A DNA stretch of 21,546 nucleotides. It comes from JBBPXY01 sp038200435. Its GTDB lineage: Bacteria > Actinomycetota > Thermoleophilia > Solirubrobacterales > Solirubrobacteraceae. Positions within the stretch are counted from its first letter, which is position 1; the number at the start of each line of letters is the position of its first letter. The notes under the pieces were generated by a model that saw nothing but the letters and a program-made list of their open reading frames with translations, was not told the origin of the DNA and did no database searches. Of this stretch, positions 14,462 to 20,697 are shown piece by piece. The stretch covers positions 1 through 21,546 of the forward strand of contig JBBPXY010000003.1 of the NCBI GenBank assembly GCA_038200435.1. The letters are read 5' to 3'. The translations under genes were made by a program, and so were the position numbers.

Positions 14462-14946
14462 GGGTCGCCGCCACGACCGAGATCTCTGCGCCAGCGGAGG
14501 CCATCTGGAAGCTCGTCAGCGATCCCACCAGATACCTCGAGTTCATGTCGGGTGTGACGCGGTGGGAGGTGCAGAGTGAGGAGCCCACCGGCCTCGGGGC
14601 CCGCTACCGCATGCTGCTGCTCGTCGGCTCGGCCGAGATCGGCGGACTGATCGAGGTGGTCGAGTGGAACGACGGGTCCGATCTTGCCTGGAACTCGGTC
14701 ACGGGCATCGACCAACGCGGGCGCTGGCGGCTGCGCGAACGCACCCGCGGGCGCACGCACGTCGAGCTACGGCTCTCCTACGGCGTGGCTGGCGCCGGGC
14801 TCTCGGGCTGGATCAGCGAGCGGCTGGCCGGCCCCATCGTCTCCGGGCACCTTCGGCGCAGTGTGCAGCAGCTCAAGCGCCTGGTCGAGCACGAGCAGCT
14901 GCGCGTGAGCGCGGCCGAGCGCCGCAAGGCGCGCGCCGCGGCTTAG
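14458..14946 (+). CDS. SRPBCC (START/polyketide cyclase-like) family protein
   Basis: 162 aa. The pattern is typical of the helix-grip fold: N-terminal strand RVAATTEISAPAEAIWKLVS, then DPTRYLEFMSGVTRWEVQ, alternating strands to about residue 110, and a long C-terminal helix (about 118-150). Members bind hydrophobic ligands in a deep cavity, and some are lipid or polyketide carriers. No catalytic residues can be assigned. It is the third gene of the coupled module (ATGA overlap with the acyltransferase) and ends 11 bp from the convergent ispF stop. A ligand-carrier role alongside the SCP2-hydrolase and acyltransferase is inferred only from context. Confidence 0.85.
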   Translation: MRVAATTEISAPAEAIWKLVSDPTRYLEFMSGVTRWEVQSEEPTGLGARYRMLLLVGSAEIGGLIEVVEWNDGSDLAWNSVTGIDQRGRWRLRERTRGRTHVELRLSYGVAGAGLSGWISERLAGPIVSGHLRRSVQQLKRLVEHEQLRVSAAERRKARAAA

Positions 14947-14957
14947 AGAGCGTCTTC

Positions 14958-15434
14958 TCAAGGACGATCCAGCGTTGCGACGGCGAGCGCCGCGACGCCC
15001 TCCTCACGGCCGACGAAGCCCATCTCCTCGCCGCGCGTCGCTTTGACACTCACGTGGCCCGTGTCGATCTGGAGAACTTCGGCCAGCCGCGCGCGCATTT
15101 CGTCGCGGTGCGGCGCGAGCTTTGGGCGCTCGATCACCACCGTCGCGTCGACGTGCACGACCGAGCAGCCGGCGCTGGCGATCATCTCCCTTGTCGCGCG
15201 CAGCAGCGCGAGCGAGTCGGCGCCCGCGTAGCGCGGATCGGTGTCGGGGAAGTGCTCGCCGATGTCGCCCAAGCCAGCCGCGCCGAGAAGCGCATCGATG
15301 ATTGCGTGTGTCAGCGCATCGGCGTCGGAATGCCCGGCGAGGCCGCGATCGTGATCGAGCTGAACGCCGCCGAGCACGAGCCGGCGGCCCTCGGCCAGGC
15401 GATGGCAGTCGTAGCCGAGCCCAGTGGTGATCAT
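14958..15434 (-). CDS. ispF: 2-C-methyl-D-erythritol 2,4-cyclodiphosphate synthase
   Basis: 158 aa from ATG 15434, which overlaps the PHP stop as ATGA; a longer in-frame start at 15602 lies inside the PHP gene and was rejected. Metal ligands D9 and H11 (GLGYDCH) and the GHSDADALTHAIIDALLGA block are intact, as is the C-terminal VSVKATRGEEMGFVGREEG. IspF closes the ring of the MEP pathway intermediate to give MEcPP, leading to IPP and DMAPP. Length matches the usual monomer (about 155-160 aa); it is a trimer in known cases. It shares its transcript with ispD and carD, with the PHP gene lying in between. Confidence 0.95.
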   Translation of the reverse strand: MITTGLGYDCHRLAEGRRLVLGGVQLDHDRGLAGHSDADALTHAIIDALLGAAGLGDIGEHFPDTDPRYAGADSLALLRATREMIASAGCSVVHVDATVVIERPKLAPHRDEMRARLAEVLQIDTGHVSVKATRGEEMGFVGREEGVAALAVATLDRP

Positions 15435-16267
15435 GCGGCCGCTCCGATCGGCTCGAGGCGACTGACGCGGCGGTCGAAGACGCAGAGCTCGGTAACGCCG
15501 TGTGCGTCGAGGAGCTCGATCGCTTGGTCGTAGCCGAAGCCGAGGTCGCGGGGCACATGAGCATCGCTCGACAGGGCGACGCGGCAACCCGCCTCGACGC
15601 ACAGCGCGAGAAGCTGAGAGGAGGGATAGATCTCGCCGACCGGCTTGCGCAGGCCGGCGGTCGAGACTTCCAAGGCGACGCCGGACTCGGCGATCGCGCC
15701 GACCGCGCGCTCATAGAAACGGCGTAGATCGCCGCTCGGGCGCGGACGCTCGGGCCCCCACATCTTCACCAGATCGGGGTGGGCGAGGATGTCGAAGAGA
15801 CCGCTGCGGGCGGCGTCGGCGAGGGCGTCGAAGTAGCGGCACCAGACGCTGTCGGGGTCGGCTGCGCTGTCCCACACGTCGTAGTCGGGATGATCGACCG
15901 CGGCGTCCATTACGAAGTGGACCGACCCTATGACGTAGTCCCAGTCGCGCGCTTCAAGCAGCGCGGCCATCCGGTCTTCCCGCCCGGGGACGTGATCGGC
16001 CTCGATGCCCAGCTTCAGATCGGTCTCCTCGCGCACGAACGCGCAATAGGCGTCGAGGTCGTCGCGGGCGCTTTCCTTCCAGAAAGGGTGCTGCCAGACG
16101 TCAAGAGCCTGCGCGAAACGGTGCACGTGCTCGGAGACGCCGAGTTCCGCAATGCCGCGCTCCGAGGCGGCGGCGCGGTAGCGCTCGGCGTTCTCGCGCG
16201 TGAAGTAGAACGTGGCGTCGGTGCCCGGATCGTCGGGACGAAGGTGCACGTGGTAGTCGCTAAGCAT
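15431..16267 (-). CDS. PHP-domain phosphoesterase (histidinol-phosphatase HisK type)
   Basis: 278 aa from ATG 16267, which overlaps the ispD stop by one base (TGATG). Metal-binding motifs typical of the PHP family are present: DYHVHLRPD, EHVHRF, EADHVPGRE, GSVHFVMD, LAHPDLVK and SSDAHVPRDLG. The layout fits histidinol-phosphatase (HisK), the last dephosphorylation step in histidine synthesis, but related proteins hydrolyse other phosphates. No other histidine gene lies nearby. Its place between ispD and ispF is unusual and the overlaps imply co-translation, so an activity related to the isoprenoid genes or simple hitch-hiking are both possible. The substrate is uncertain. Confidence 0.85.
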   Translation of the reverse strand: MLSDYHVHLRPDDPGTDATFYFTRENAERYRAAASERGIAELGVSEHVHRFAQALDVWQHPFWKESARDDLDAYCAFVREETDLKLGIEADHVPGREDRMAALLEARDWDYVIGSVHFVMDAAVDHPDYDVWDSAADPDSVWCRYFDALADAARSGLFDILAHPDLVKMWGPERPRPSGDLRRFYERAVGAIAESGVALEVSTAGLRKPVGEIYPSSQLLALCVEAGCRVALSSDAHVPRDLGFGYDQAIELLDAHGVTELCVFDRRVSRLEPIGAAA

Positions 16268-16917
16268 CAAGTTGATCCGGCGAGGCTGCGCAGCCCGGCC
16301 TCGGCGACGCGGACATCTTCCACCGTGGTGACCTTCAGGTTCGCCCGCGATGCCTCCACAAGCCGGACGCTTCCTCCGATGCGCTCTACGAGCCACGCGT
16401 CGTCGGTAGCGGCCTCGAGGATGTCGTCGGGCACGTCCAGCGCTCGCTCGAGCACCTCGCGGCGGAACGCCTGCGGAGTCTGCACCGACCAGAGCAGCGA
16501 GCGATCGAGCGTGCGTTTCACCCGCCCGTTTGCGTCGGCCTCCTTCACGGTGTCGACAATGCGAACCGCCGCGATCGCCGCGTCGGAGTCCTCGAGGGCT
16601 GCCAGCGTGCGGGCGAACAGCTCGGCGTCAGCCAGGGGACGCGCGGCGTCGTGCACGACGACCTGGTCGTCCTCCGGGGCGAGAGCGAGCGCGTTGCGCA
16701 CCGAGTGCGACCTCGTGCGACCGCCGTCGGCGCGAATCGTCCCGGCCGGTGCGTCAAAGCCGTCGGGCATCGCCACCACGACGGTGGCGCCGGCCTCGCG
16801 AGCGTGCGCGACAGACCACTCCACCATCGGCCGTCCCGCGAGCGGGACGAGCGCCTTGGGCTGCTCAGAGCCGAGGCGCTCGCCGCGCCCGGCGGCGACG
16901 ATCAGGACGACCGCCAC
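16267..16917 (-). CDS. ispD: 2-C-methyl-D-erythritol 4-phosphate cytidylyltransferase
   Basis: 216 aa, ATG start 18 bp after the carD stop. The nucleotidyltransferase motifs are intact: VAAGRGERLGSEQPKALVPL for CTP binding, VVHDAARPL, SVQTPQAFRREVL, TDDAWLVE and LKVTTVED. It makes CDP-ME from MEP and CTP, the third step of the MEP pathway. The length is close to that of the single-domain enzyme (about 225 aa), and it is not fused to IspF as in some proteobacteria. The operon is carD-ispD-PHP-ispF, with overlaps at every later junction. Confidence 0.95.
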   Translation of the reverse strand: MAVVLIVAAGRGERLGSEQPKALVPLAGRPMVEWSVAHAREAGATVVVAMPDGFDAPAGTIRADGGRTRSHSVRNALALAPEDDQVVVHDAARPLADAELFARTLAALEDSDAAIAAVRIVDTVKEADANGRVKRTLDRSLLWSVQTPQAFRREVLERALDVPDDILEAATDDAWLVERIGGSVRLVEASRANLKVTTVEDVRVAEAGLRSLAGST

Positions 16918-16935
16918 CGCCGGCGCTTACGAGTG

Positions 16936-17529
16936 CTACTTGGCCGCGACGGCTACCTGGCCGTCGCCTGAGGACAGAAGAAGGCCGTCGAGGTGCTCCT
17001 CGGCCTCCTCCTCGCCCATCTCGAGCGCGTACATCAGCTCGGAGGCGAGGATCTTCTTGGCCCGCGTGTACATCTGCTTCTCGCCCGTCGAGAGGCCCTT
17101 GTCCTGCTCGCGGATCGCCAGGTTGCGCACGACCTCGGCCAGCTCGTAGATGTCGCCGGTCTTGATCTTGTCGCGGTTGTGCTTGAACCGGCGGTTCCAG
17201 TTCTTGGGCATCTCGGAGCACTCGTCGGCCAGCACGGCCAGCACCTTCTTGACGGTCTCCTCGTCGATCACACGACGCAGGCCGGCGCGGGACGCGTTCT
17301 CCGTCGGCACCATGACCGTCATGTCGTTGTGGAGGATCTTGATCGTCAGGTACTCGCGGCTTTCACCGAGCACGTCCTTCTGCTCCTTCTTCACGACCTG
17401 CCCTGCCCCATGATGCGGGTAAACGACGTTGTCGCCGATCTCGAACTCGATGTTCTCGAGCTCGGGGATCAGGTCGAGGTCCTCGAGGGTGTCTTCGATT
17501 GCTTCGGGCAGGGTGTCCTCCTTGGTCAT
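16936..17529 (-). CDS. carD: CarD-family RNA polymerase-binding transcription factor
   Basis: 197 aa from ATG 17529; a longer in-frame start at 17706 lies within disA and was rejected. After an acidic head of about 25 residues comes the RNA-polymerase-interacting domain (FEIGDNVVYPHHGAGQVV, YLTIKILHNDMTVMVPTENA). The DNA-binding helical domain follows, with W111 (MPKNWNRRFKHNRDKI) in the position of the tryptophan that props open the promoter in known CarD proteins, then GLSTGEKQMYTRAKKILASE. CarD stabilises the open complex, notably at rRNA promoters. The length is somewhat above that of mycobacterial CarD (about 160 aa), mainly because of the acidic head. It starts 31 bp after disA. Confidence 0.95.
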   Translation of the reverse strand: MTKEDTLPEAIEDTLEDLDLIPELENIEFEIGDNVVYPHHGAGQVVKKEQKDVLGESREYLTIKILHNDMTVMVPTENASRAGLRRVIDEETVKKVLAVLADECSEMPKNWNRRFKHNRDKIKTGDIYELAEVVRNLAIREQDKGLSTGEKQMYTRAKKILASELMYALEMGEEEAEEHLDGLLLSSGDGQVAVAAK

Positions 17530-17560
17530 GGCTGCACCGGCTCCGAGCCGGGCGCGCCTG

Positions 17561-18664
17561 TCATGTCTGCAGGTAGCGGTCCACGAGATTGATCTCCTGA
17601 AGGCGGCGAAGGCCCTCACGGATGTCCTTCGCCCGGATCTCGCCGACGCCGTCGACGGTCTCCAACTTGCCGTCCGTCGCCGCCAACAACTCCTCGAGCC
17701 CGCCAAACTCGCCCACGATGCGCTGGGTGACCAGCTTGGGGAGACGGGGAATACGCCCGAGAATCCTGTAGCCGCGCGGGGTCACCGCGCAGTCAAGTGT
17801 GTTCAGCTTGCGGTCGTGCCCGAGCAGCTCGGCCAGCCTGCCGAAGTCGAGCAGGTCCTGATGGGGAAGGCGCCCGAGCTGGTCGAGCACCGCGGCGAAC
17901 GAATCGTCGGTATCGCCGGTGAGGTAGTCGTGAGAGAGCGCCGCCTTGTCGCCGGCCACGCCGACCATCGTCTCGTCGAGCTGCATCTCGATCAGCCGCC
18001 CTTCGGTGCCGAGCTCGACGATGTAGCGCTCGATCTCGTTGCCCATGCGCGTGACGAGCTCGGCCCGCTGAAGCACCGTGAGGACGTCGTGCAGCGTTGC
18101 GCCCCCTTCGAACTCGAGCGCGGTGAGTCGCATGGAGACCTGGTCGAGCCGCGAGCGGTACTTGTCAAGCGTGGCGAGGGCCTGGTTGGCCTTGGCCAGG
18201 ACGATCGGGATGTCCTCGAGGATGTACTTCGCCCCGTCGACGTAGAGCGACACGACCTCCCGGCGCTGAGAGACGGCGATGACCAGGGCATCGGTCTGCT
18301 TGGAGACCCGCTCCGCGGTGCGGTGGCGGGTGCCGGTCTCGGAGGAGAGGATCGTCGGATCGGGCGTGAGCTGCACGTTGGCCCAGACGATCTTCGTCGC
18401 GTTCGCGTTCAGCGCGATCGCCCCGTCCATCTTCGCGATCTGGTAGAGGAACGCGGGCGAGTAGTCGATGTCCAGCTTGATGCCGCCCGAGAAGAGGTAG
18501 GCCAGATCGTCCCATTCCCCCACGACGATGAGTCCGCCGGTGCGGGCGTGGACGATGTTGTCGATGCCCTCGCGCAGCGCCGTGCCGGGCGCGACCATCT
18601 CGAGGGCCTTGACCAGCCGAGGCTCCTGGCGGGCCTCCAGATCTTCTCCGGTCTGAAGACTCAC
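17561..18664 (-). CDS. disA: DNA integrity scanning protein / diadenylate cyclase DisA
   Basis: 367 aa from GTG 18664; the open frame extends upstream to 19066, but that part has no family similarity and contains palindromes. The N-terminal diadenylate cyclase domain has the DGA (80-82) and RHR (113-115) motifs, in KMDGAIALN and GTRHRTAERVSKQTDA. A helical spine follows, and the C-terminus ends with a helix-hairpin-helix DNA-binding domain (VDGVGEIRAKDIREGLRRL). DisA makes c-di-AMP from two ATP and slows when bound to branched DNA. A good -10 element 6 nt upstream of the GTG implies leaderless transcription. Position beside radA agrees with the functional partnership described in Bacillus and mycobacteria. 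Confidence 0.95.
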   Translation of the reverse strand: MSLQTGEDLEARQEPRLVKALEMVAPGTALREGIDNIVHARTGGLIVVGEWDDLAYLFSGGIKLDIDYSPAFLYQIAKMDGAIALNANATKIVWANVQLTPDPTILSSETGTRHRTAERVSKQTDALVIAVSQRREVVSLYVDGAKYILEDIPIVLAKANQALATLDKYRSRLDQVSMRLTALEFEGGATLHDVLTVLQRAELVTRMGNEIERYIVELGTEGRLIEMQLDETMVGVAGDKAALSHDYLTGDTDDSFAAVLDQLGRLPHQDLLDFGRLAELLGHDRKLNTLDCAVTPRGYRILGRIPRLPKLVTQRIVGEFGGLEELLAATDGKLETVDGVGEIRAKDIREGLRRLQEINLVDRYLQT

Positions 18665-18670
18665 CCGATG

Positions 18671-18676
18671 ATTGTA
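18671..18676 (-). promoter_or_regulatory. disA -10 element TACAAT (leaderless promoter)
   Basis: On the minus strand TACAAT ends 6 nt before the GTG start of disA, so transcription should start at the GTG itself. The hexamer at 17-bp spacing is CGAAAA, not a housekeeping -35, and it lies within the tandem 11-bp repeats. Confidence 0.6.
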
Positions 18677-18680
18677 CCGG

Positions 18681-18702
18681 GATTTTCGGGGGATTTTCGG
18701 GG
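18681..18702 (-). repeat. tandem 11-bp direct repeat over the disA -35 region
   Basis: Two perfect copies of CCCCGAAAATC (minus strand; 18681-18691 and 18692-18702) end 4 bp before the -10 element. They could be an activator or repressor operator, or an alternative -35 region. No regulator is known from the sequence. Confidence 0.6.
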
Positions 18703-18723
18703 GAAATCTGTGCGGGTCGGACG

Positions 18724-18737
18724 AAAGCCGCGGCTTT
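18724..18737. repeat. 14-bp perfect palindrome
   Basis: AAAGCCGCGGCTTT is fully self-complementary and lies 60 bp upstream of the disA start. It could be a dimeric-regulator site; chance occurrence in this GC-rich DNA is possible. Confidence 0.4.
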
Positions 18738-18798
18738 ACGCGGAACAGCATCTGCGAAGGACCGTGAGCCGACCGGTGGCCGGACGTGGGCTCCATTA

Positions 18799-18914
18799 CG
18801 ACGGTTTCTGTCCACAGGCCACTCCCGCGCCGGAGCTGTGGACAGAAACCTTCGCTGTGCGACGGTTTCTGTCCATGAACCGCGGCGGACTGGCGCCGTG
18901 GACTGAAACCGTCG
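18799..18914. repeat. two tandem palindromic repeats of about 60 bp
   Basis: Unit 1 (about 18799-18859) contains GGTTTCTGTCCACAG at 18803-18817 and its perfect complement at 18836-18850, a 15-bp stem with an 18-nt loop. Unit 2 (about 18860-18914) has CGACGGTTTCTGTCCA at 18860-18875 and a 16-bp complement at 18899-18914 with one mismatch and a 23-nt loop. The left arms are identical over 16 bp (CGACGGTTTCTGTCCA at 18799 and 18860), while the loops differ completely. Conserved stems with free loops suggest selection on the palindrome, as in REP-like or IS200/IS605-mobilised elements. Confidence 0.85.
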
Positions 18915-18942
18915 GTTCGGCGGCACTTTGAGCGGTAAGCGC

Positions 18943-18967
18943 TCCTGGGTGCCACCGCTTCCCAGGA
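18943..18967 (-). terminator. hairpin downstream of radA, possible terminator
   Basis: TCCTGGG (18943-18949) pairs with CCCAGGA (18961-18967), a 7-bp stem with an 11-nt loop, 26 bp after the radA stop on the minus strand. No T-run follows, so factor-independent termination is uncertain. Confidence 0.35.
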
Positions 18968-18992
18968 CTCCGAGAACCGCCCCGCTTGAGCC

Positions 18993-20384
18993 CTAAGCCG
19001 CCCGGGCCCCCCGTTCACGCCCGCCGAACGCGGCGCGCAACGCATCCCGCAGCGACGGGACCTCACGTCCCCCGGCGCCGCTGCCCGGCGGGGCGAGCAC
19101 CGAACGCAGGCCGAACTTCCCCGCCTCGCTCAGGCGCCGTTCGGGATGGCCGACCGTCCGCAGCTCGCCCGTCAGGCCTATCTCCCCGAAGCACGCCAGC
19201 GGCGCATCCGCCGTGCCGGTGGCCACGACGCCGCGCGAGGCGCCGGCGACGGCCAGCGCGACCGCCAGGTCGGCTCCCGGCTCGTCGACCCTGACACCGC
19301 CGACCACGTTCACGAAGACATCGGCGCTCCCGAGCCCGATGCCTCCGTGCCGGCCGAGCACGGCCAGGACGAGAGCCAGGCGGTTGCGGTCGATGCCGTT
19401 GACCACCCGCCGCGGGGGCACCAGCTCCGAGGGGGCCACGAGCGCCTGCACCTCAACGAGCAGCGGGCGCGAGCCTTCCATCGCGCAGAGCACGATGGAC
19501 CCCGGCTGGCCCGTGGCCTCACCGACGAAGCGCGCCGAGGCGTCGAGTACCTCGACCAGCCCGCCCTGGCTCATCTCGAAGACGCCCGACTCGTTGGTGG
19601 AGCCGAAGCGGTTCTTGAGCGCACGCAACGTGCGGTAGGTGCGCTCGCGCTCGCCCTCGAAGTGCAGAACGCAGTCCACGAGATGCTCGAGCACACGCGG
19701 GCCCGCCAGCGCGCCCTCCTTCGTGACGTGACCCACCAGCAGCACCGCGATGTTGCGAGCCTTGGCCACGCGAGCGATGGCCGCGGCGACCTCGCGGACC
19801 TGGCCCACCGATCCCGGCGCTCCGGCCAGCTCGGCCGCGTGCAGAGTCTGCACGGAGTCGATGACGCAGACCTGCGGGCGCTCGTACTCGAGCGTGGCGA
19901 GGATCGCTTCCAGATCCGTCTCGGGGAGGACCGGGACGTCCAGCGCCGCCCCCGCGAGCCGCTCGGCCCGCAGCTTGATCTGCGCAGCCGACTCCTCGGC
20001 GCTCACGTAGAGAGTCTGGCGGCCGGCAGCCGTGAGGTTGCCGAGCACCATCGAGGTGAGGGTCGACTTGCCGATGCCCGGCGGGCCGCCGATCAGCACG
20101 AGCGAGCCAGGGACGATGCCACCGCCCAGCACGCGATCGAGCTCGCCGATGCCTGTCGTCAAACGGTCGACCGCCTCGGCCGTCACCGATCGCAGCGGCA
20201 CCGGGCGCTGGGCCCGGGACGCGCGCGGACCGCGTCCACCCCCGCCCGGTCCGTTCGGGGCCGGCGCGGACCGCGCCTCTTCGACGAAGGAGTTCCACTC
20301 TCCGCAGCCCGGGCACTGCCCGAGCCAGCGAGGAGACTCGTGCGCGCAGGAAGAGCACACGTGAACGGATGCGGGACGAGCCAT
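18993..20384 (-). CDS. radA: DNA repair protein RadA (Sms)
   Basis: 463 aa, ATG start. The N-terminal zinc finger has C10-x2-C13 and C24-x2-C27. The RecA-like ATPase follows, with Walker A GGPPGIGKST, Walker B VCVIDSVQT and the RadA-specific KNRFGSTNE motif. The C-terminal Lon-protease-like domain is present without an obvious catalytic dyad (VFVNVVGGVRVDEPGADLAVA), as is normal for RadA. The protein drives branch migration during recombination and in Bacillus works with DisA, whose gene follows after a 328-bp gap. Low-complexity glycine/proline sequence (about residues 41-55) links the finger to the ATPase. Confidence 0.95.
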   Translation of the reverse strand: MARPASVHVCSSCAHESPRWLGQCPGCGEWNSFVEEARSAPAPNGPGGGGRGPRASRAQRPVPLRSVTAEAVDRLTTGIGELDRVLGGGIVPGSLVLIGGPPGIGKSTLTSMVLGNLTAAGRQTLYVSAEESAAQIKLRAERLAGAALDVPVLPETDLEAILATLEYERPQVCVIDSVQTLHAAELAGAPGSVGQVREVAAAIARVAKARNIAVLLVGHVTKEGALAGPRVLEHLVDCVLHFEGERERTYRTLRALKNRFGSTNESGVFEMSQGGLVEVLDASARFVGEATGQPGSIVLCAMEGSRPLLVEVQALVAPSELVPPRRVVNGIDRNRLALVLAVLGRHGGIGLGSADVFVNVVGGVRVDEPGADLAVALAVAGASRGVVATGTADAPLACFGEIGLTGELRTVGHPERRLSEAGKFGLRSVLAPPGSGAGGREVPSLRDALRAAFGGRERGARAA

Positions 20385-20453
20385 GCCTGCACCCTACGAT
20401 CCGCCCCCGACGGCGCGGACAACGGCGGTCGAACTGCTACGAAGCCGGCACGC

Positions 20454-20666
20454 TCACGTCACGTCGGAACGCTCGCACGCGGCAAAGCCCGCCGCGCGGT
20501 GCGAGGCATCGCAGAACGGTTTCGTCGCCGAGCGCCCGCAGCGACAGAGGGCGATCGTCTGCCCGTCCTCGACGTGCCATTCACCGCCTTCGGCGTCCAG
20601 CAGCCGCACCGGCCCCGTCACCTTGTAGGGCCCGTTGTCGCGGACCTTGATCTCGACTTCGGGCAG
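20454..20666 (-). CDS. CDGSH-type iron-sulfur domain protein
   Basis: The recognisable part is about 70 residues beginning PEVEIKVRDNGPYKVTGPV, a typical start for small CDGSH proteins, followed by the cluster motif CRCGRSATKPFCDASH (C-x-C-x2-S-x3-P-x-C-D-A-S-H; the usual glycine of CDGSH is alanine). It should hold a 2Fe-2S cluster with three cysteine and one histidine ligands. Start choice is difficult: the only ATG in frame (20780) would overlap clpC by 83 bp and add an unstructured arginine/proline head. The boundary given uses CTG at 20664-20666, which fits the family start but is a non-standard codon. The hairpin at 20669-20693 lies directly upstream. Cellular role unknown. Confidence 0.7.
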   Translation of the reverse strand: MPEVEIKVRDNGPYKVTGPVRLLDAEGGEWHVEDGQTIALCRCGRSATKPFCDASHRAAGFAACERSDVT

Positions 20667-20668
20667 CT

Positions 20669-20693
20669 GAGGCCGGCGCTCGGCGCCGGCCTC
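20669..20693 (-). terminator. strong hairpin after the clpC stop
   Basis: GAGGCCGGCGC and GCGCCGGCCTC form a perfect 11-bp stem with a 3-nt loop, beginning 4 bp after the clpC stop codon. There is no T-run. It could terminate clpC or hide the ribosome-binding site (GAGGAGG at its edge) of the CDGSH gene. Confidence 0.5.
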
Positions 20694-20697
20694 CTCG

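Noticed and set aside
17429..18931. 500-aa plus-strand ORF opposite disA
   Set aside because: Antisense shadow; it runs through disA and the palindromic repeats without any recognisable motif.
18665..19066. N-terminal extension of DisA up to 19066
   Set aside because: The extra 134 codons cover the palindromic repeats and part of radA, have no family similarity, and a good promoter lies directly before GTG 18664.
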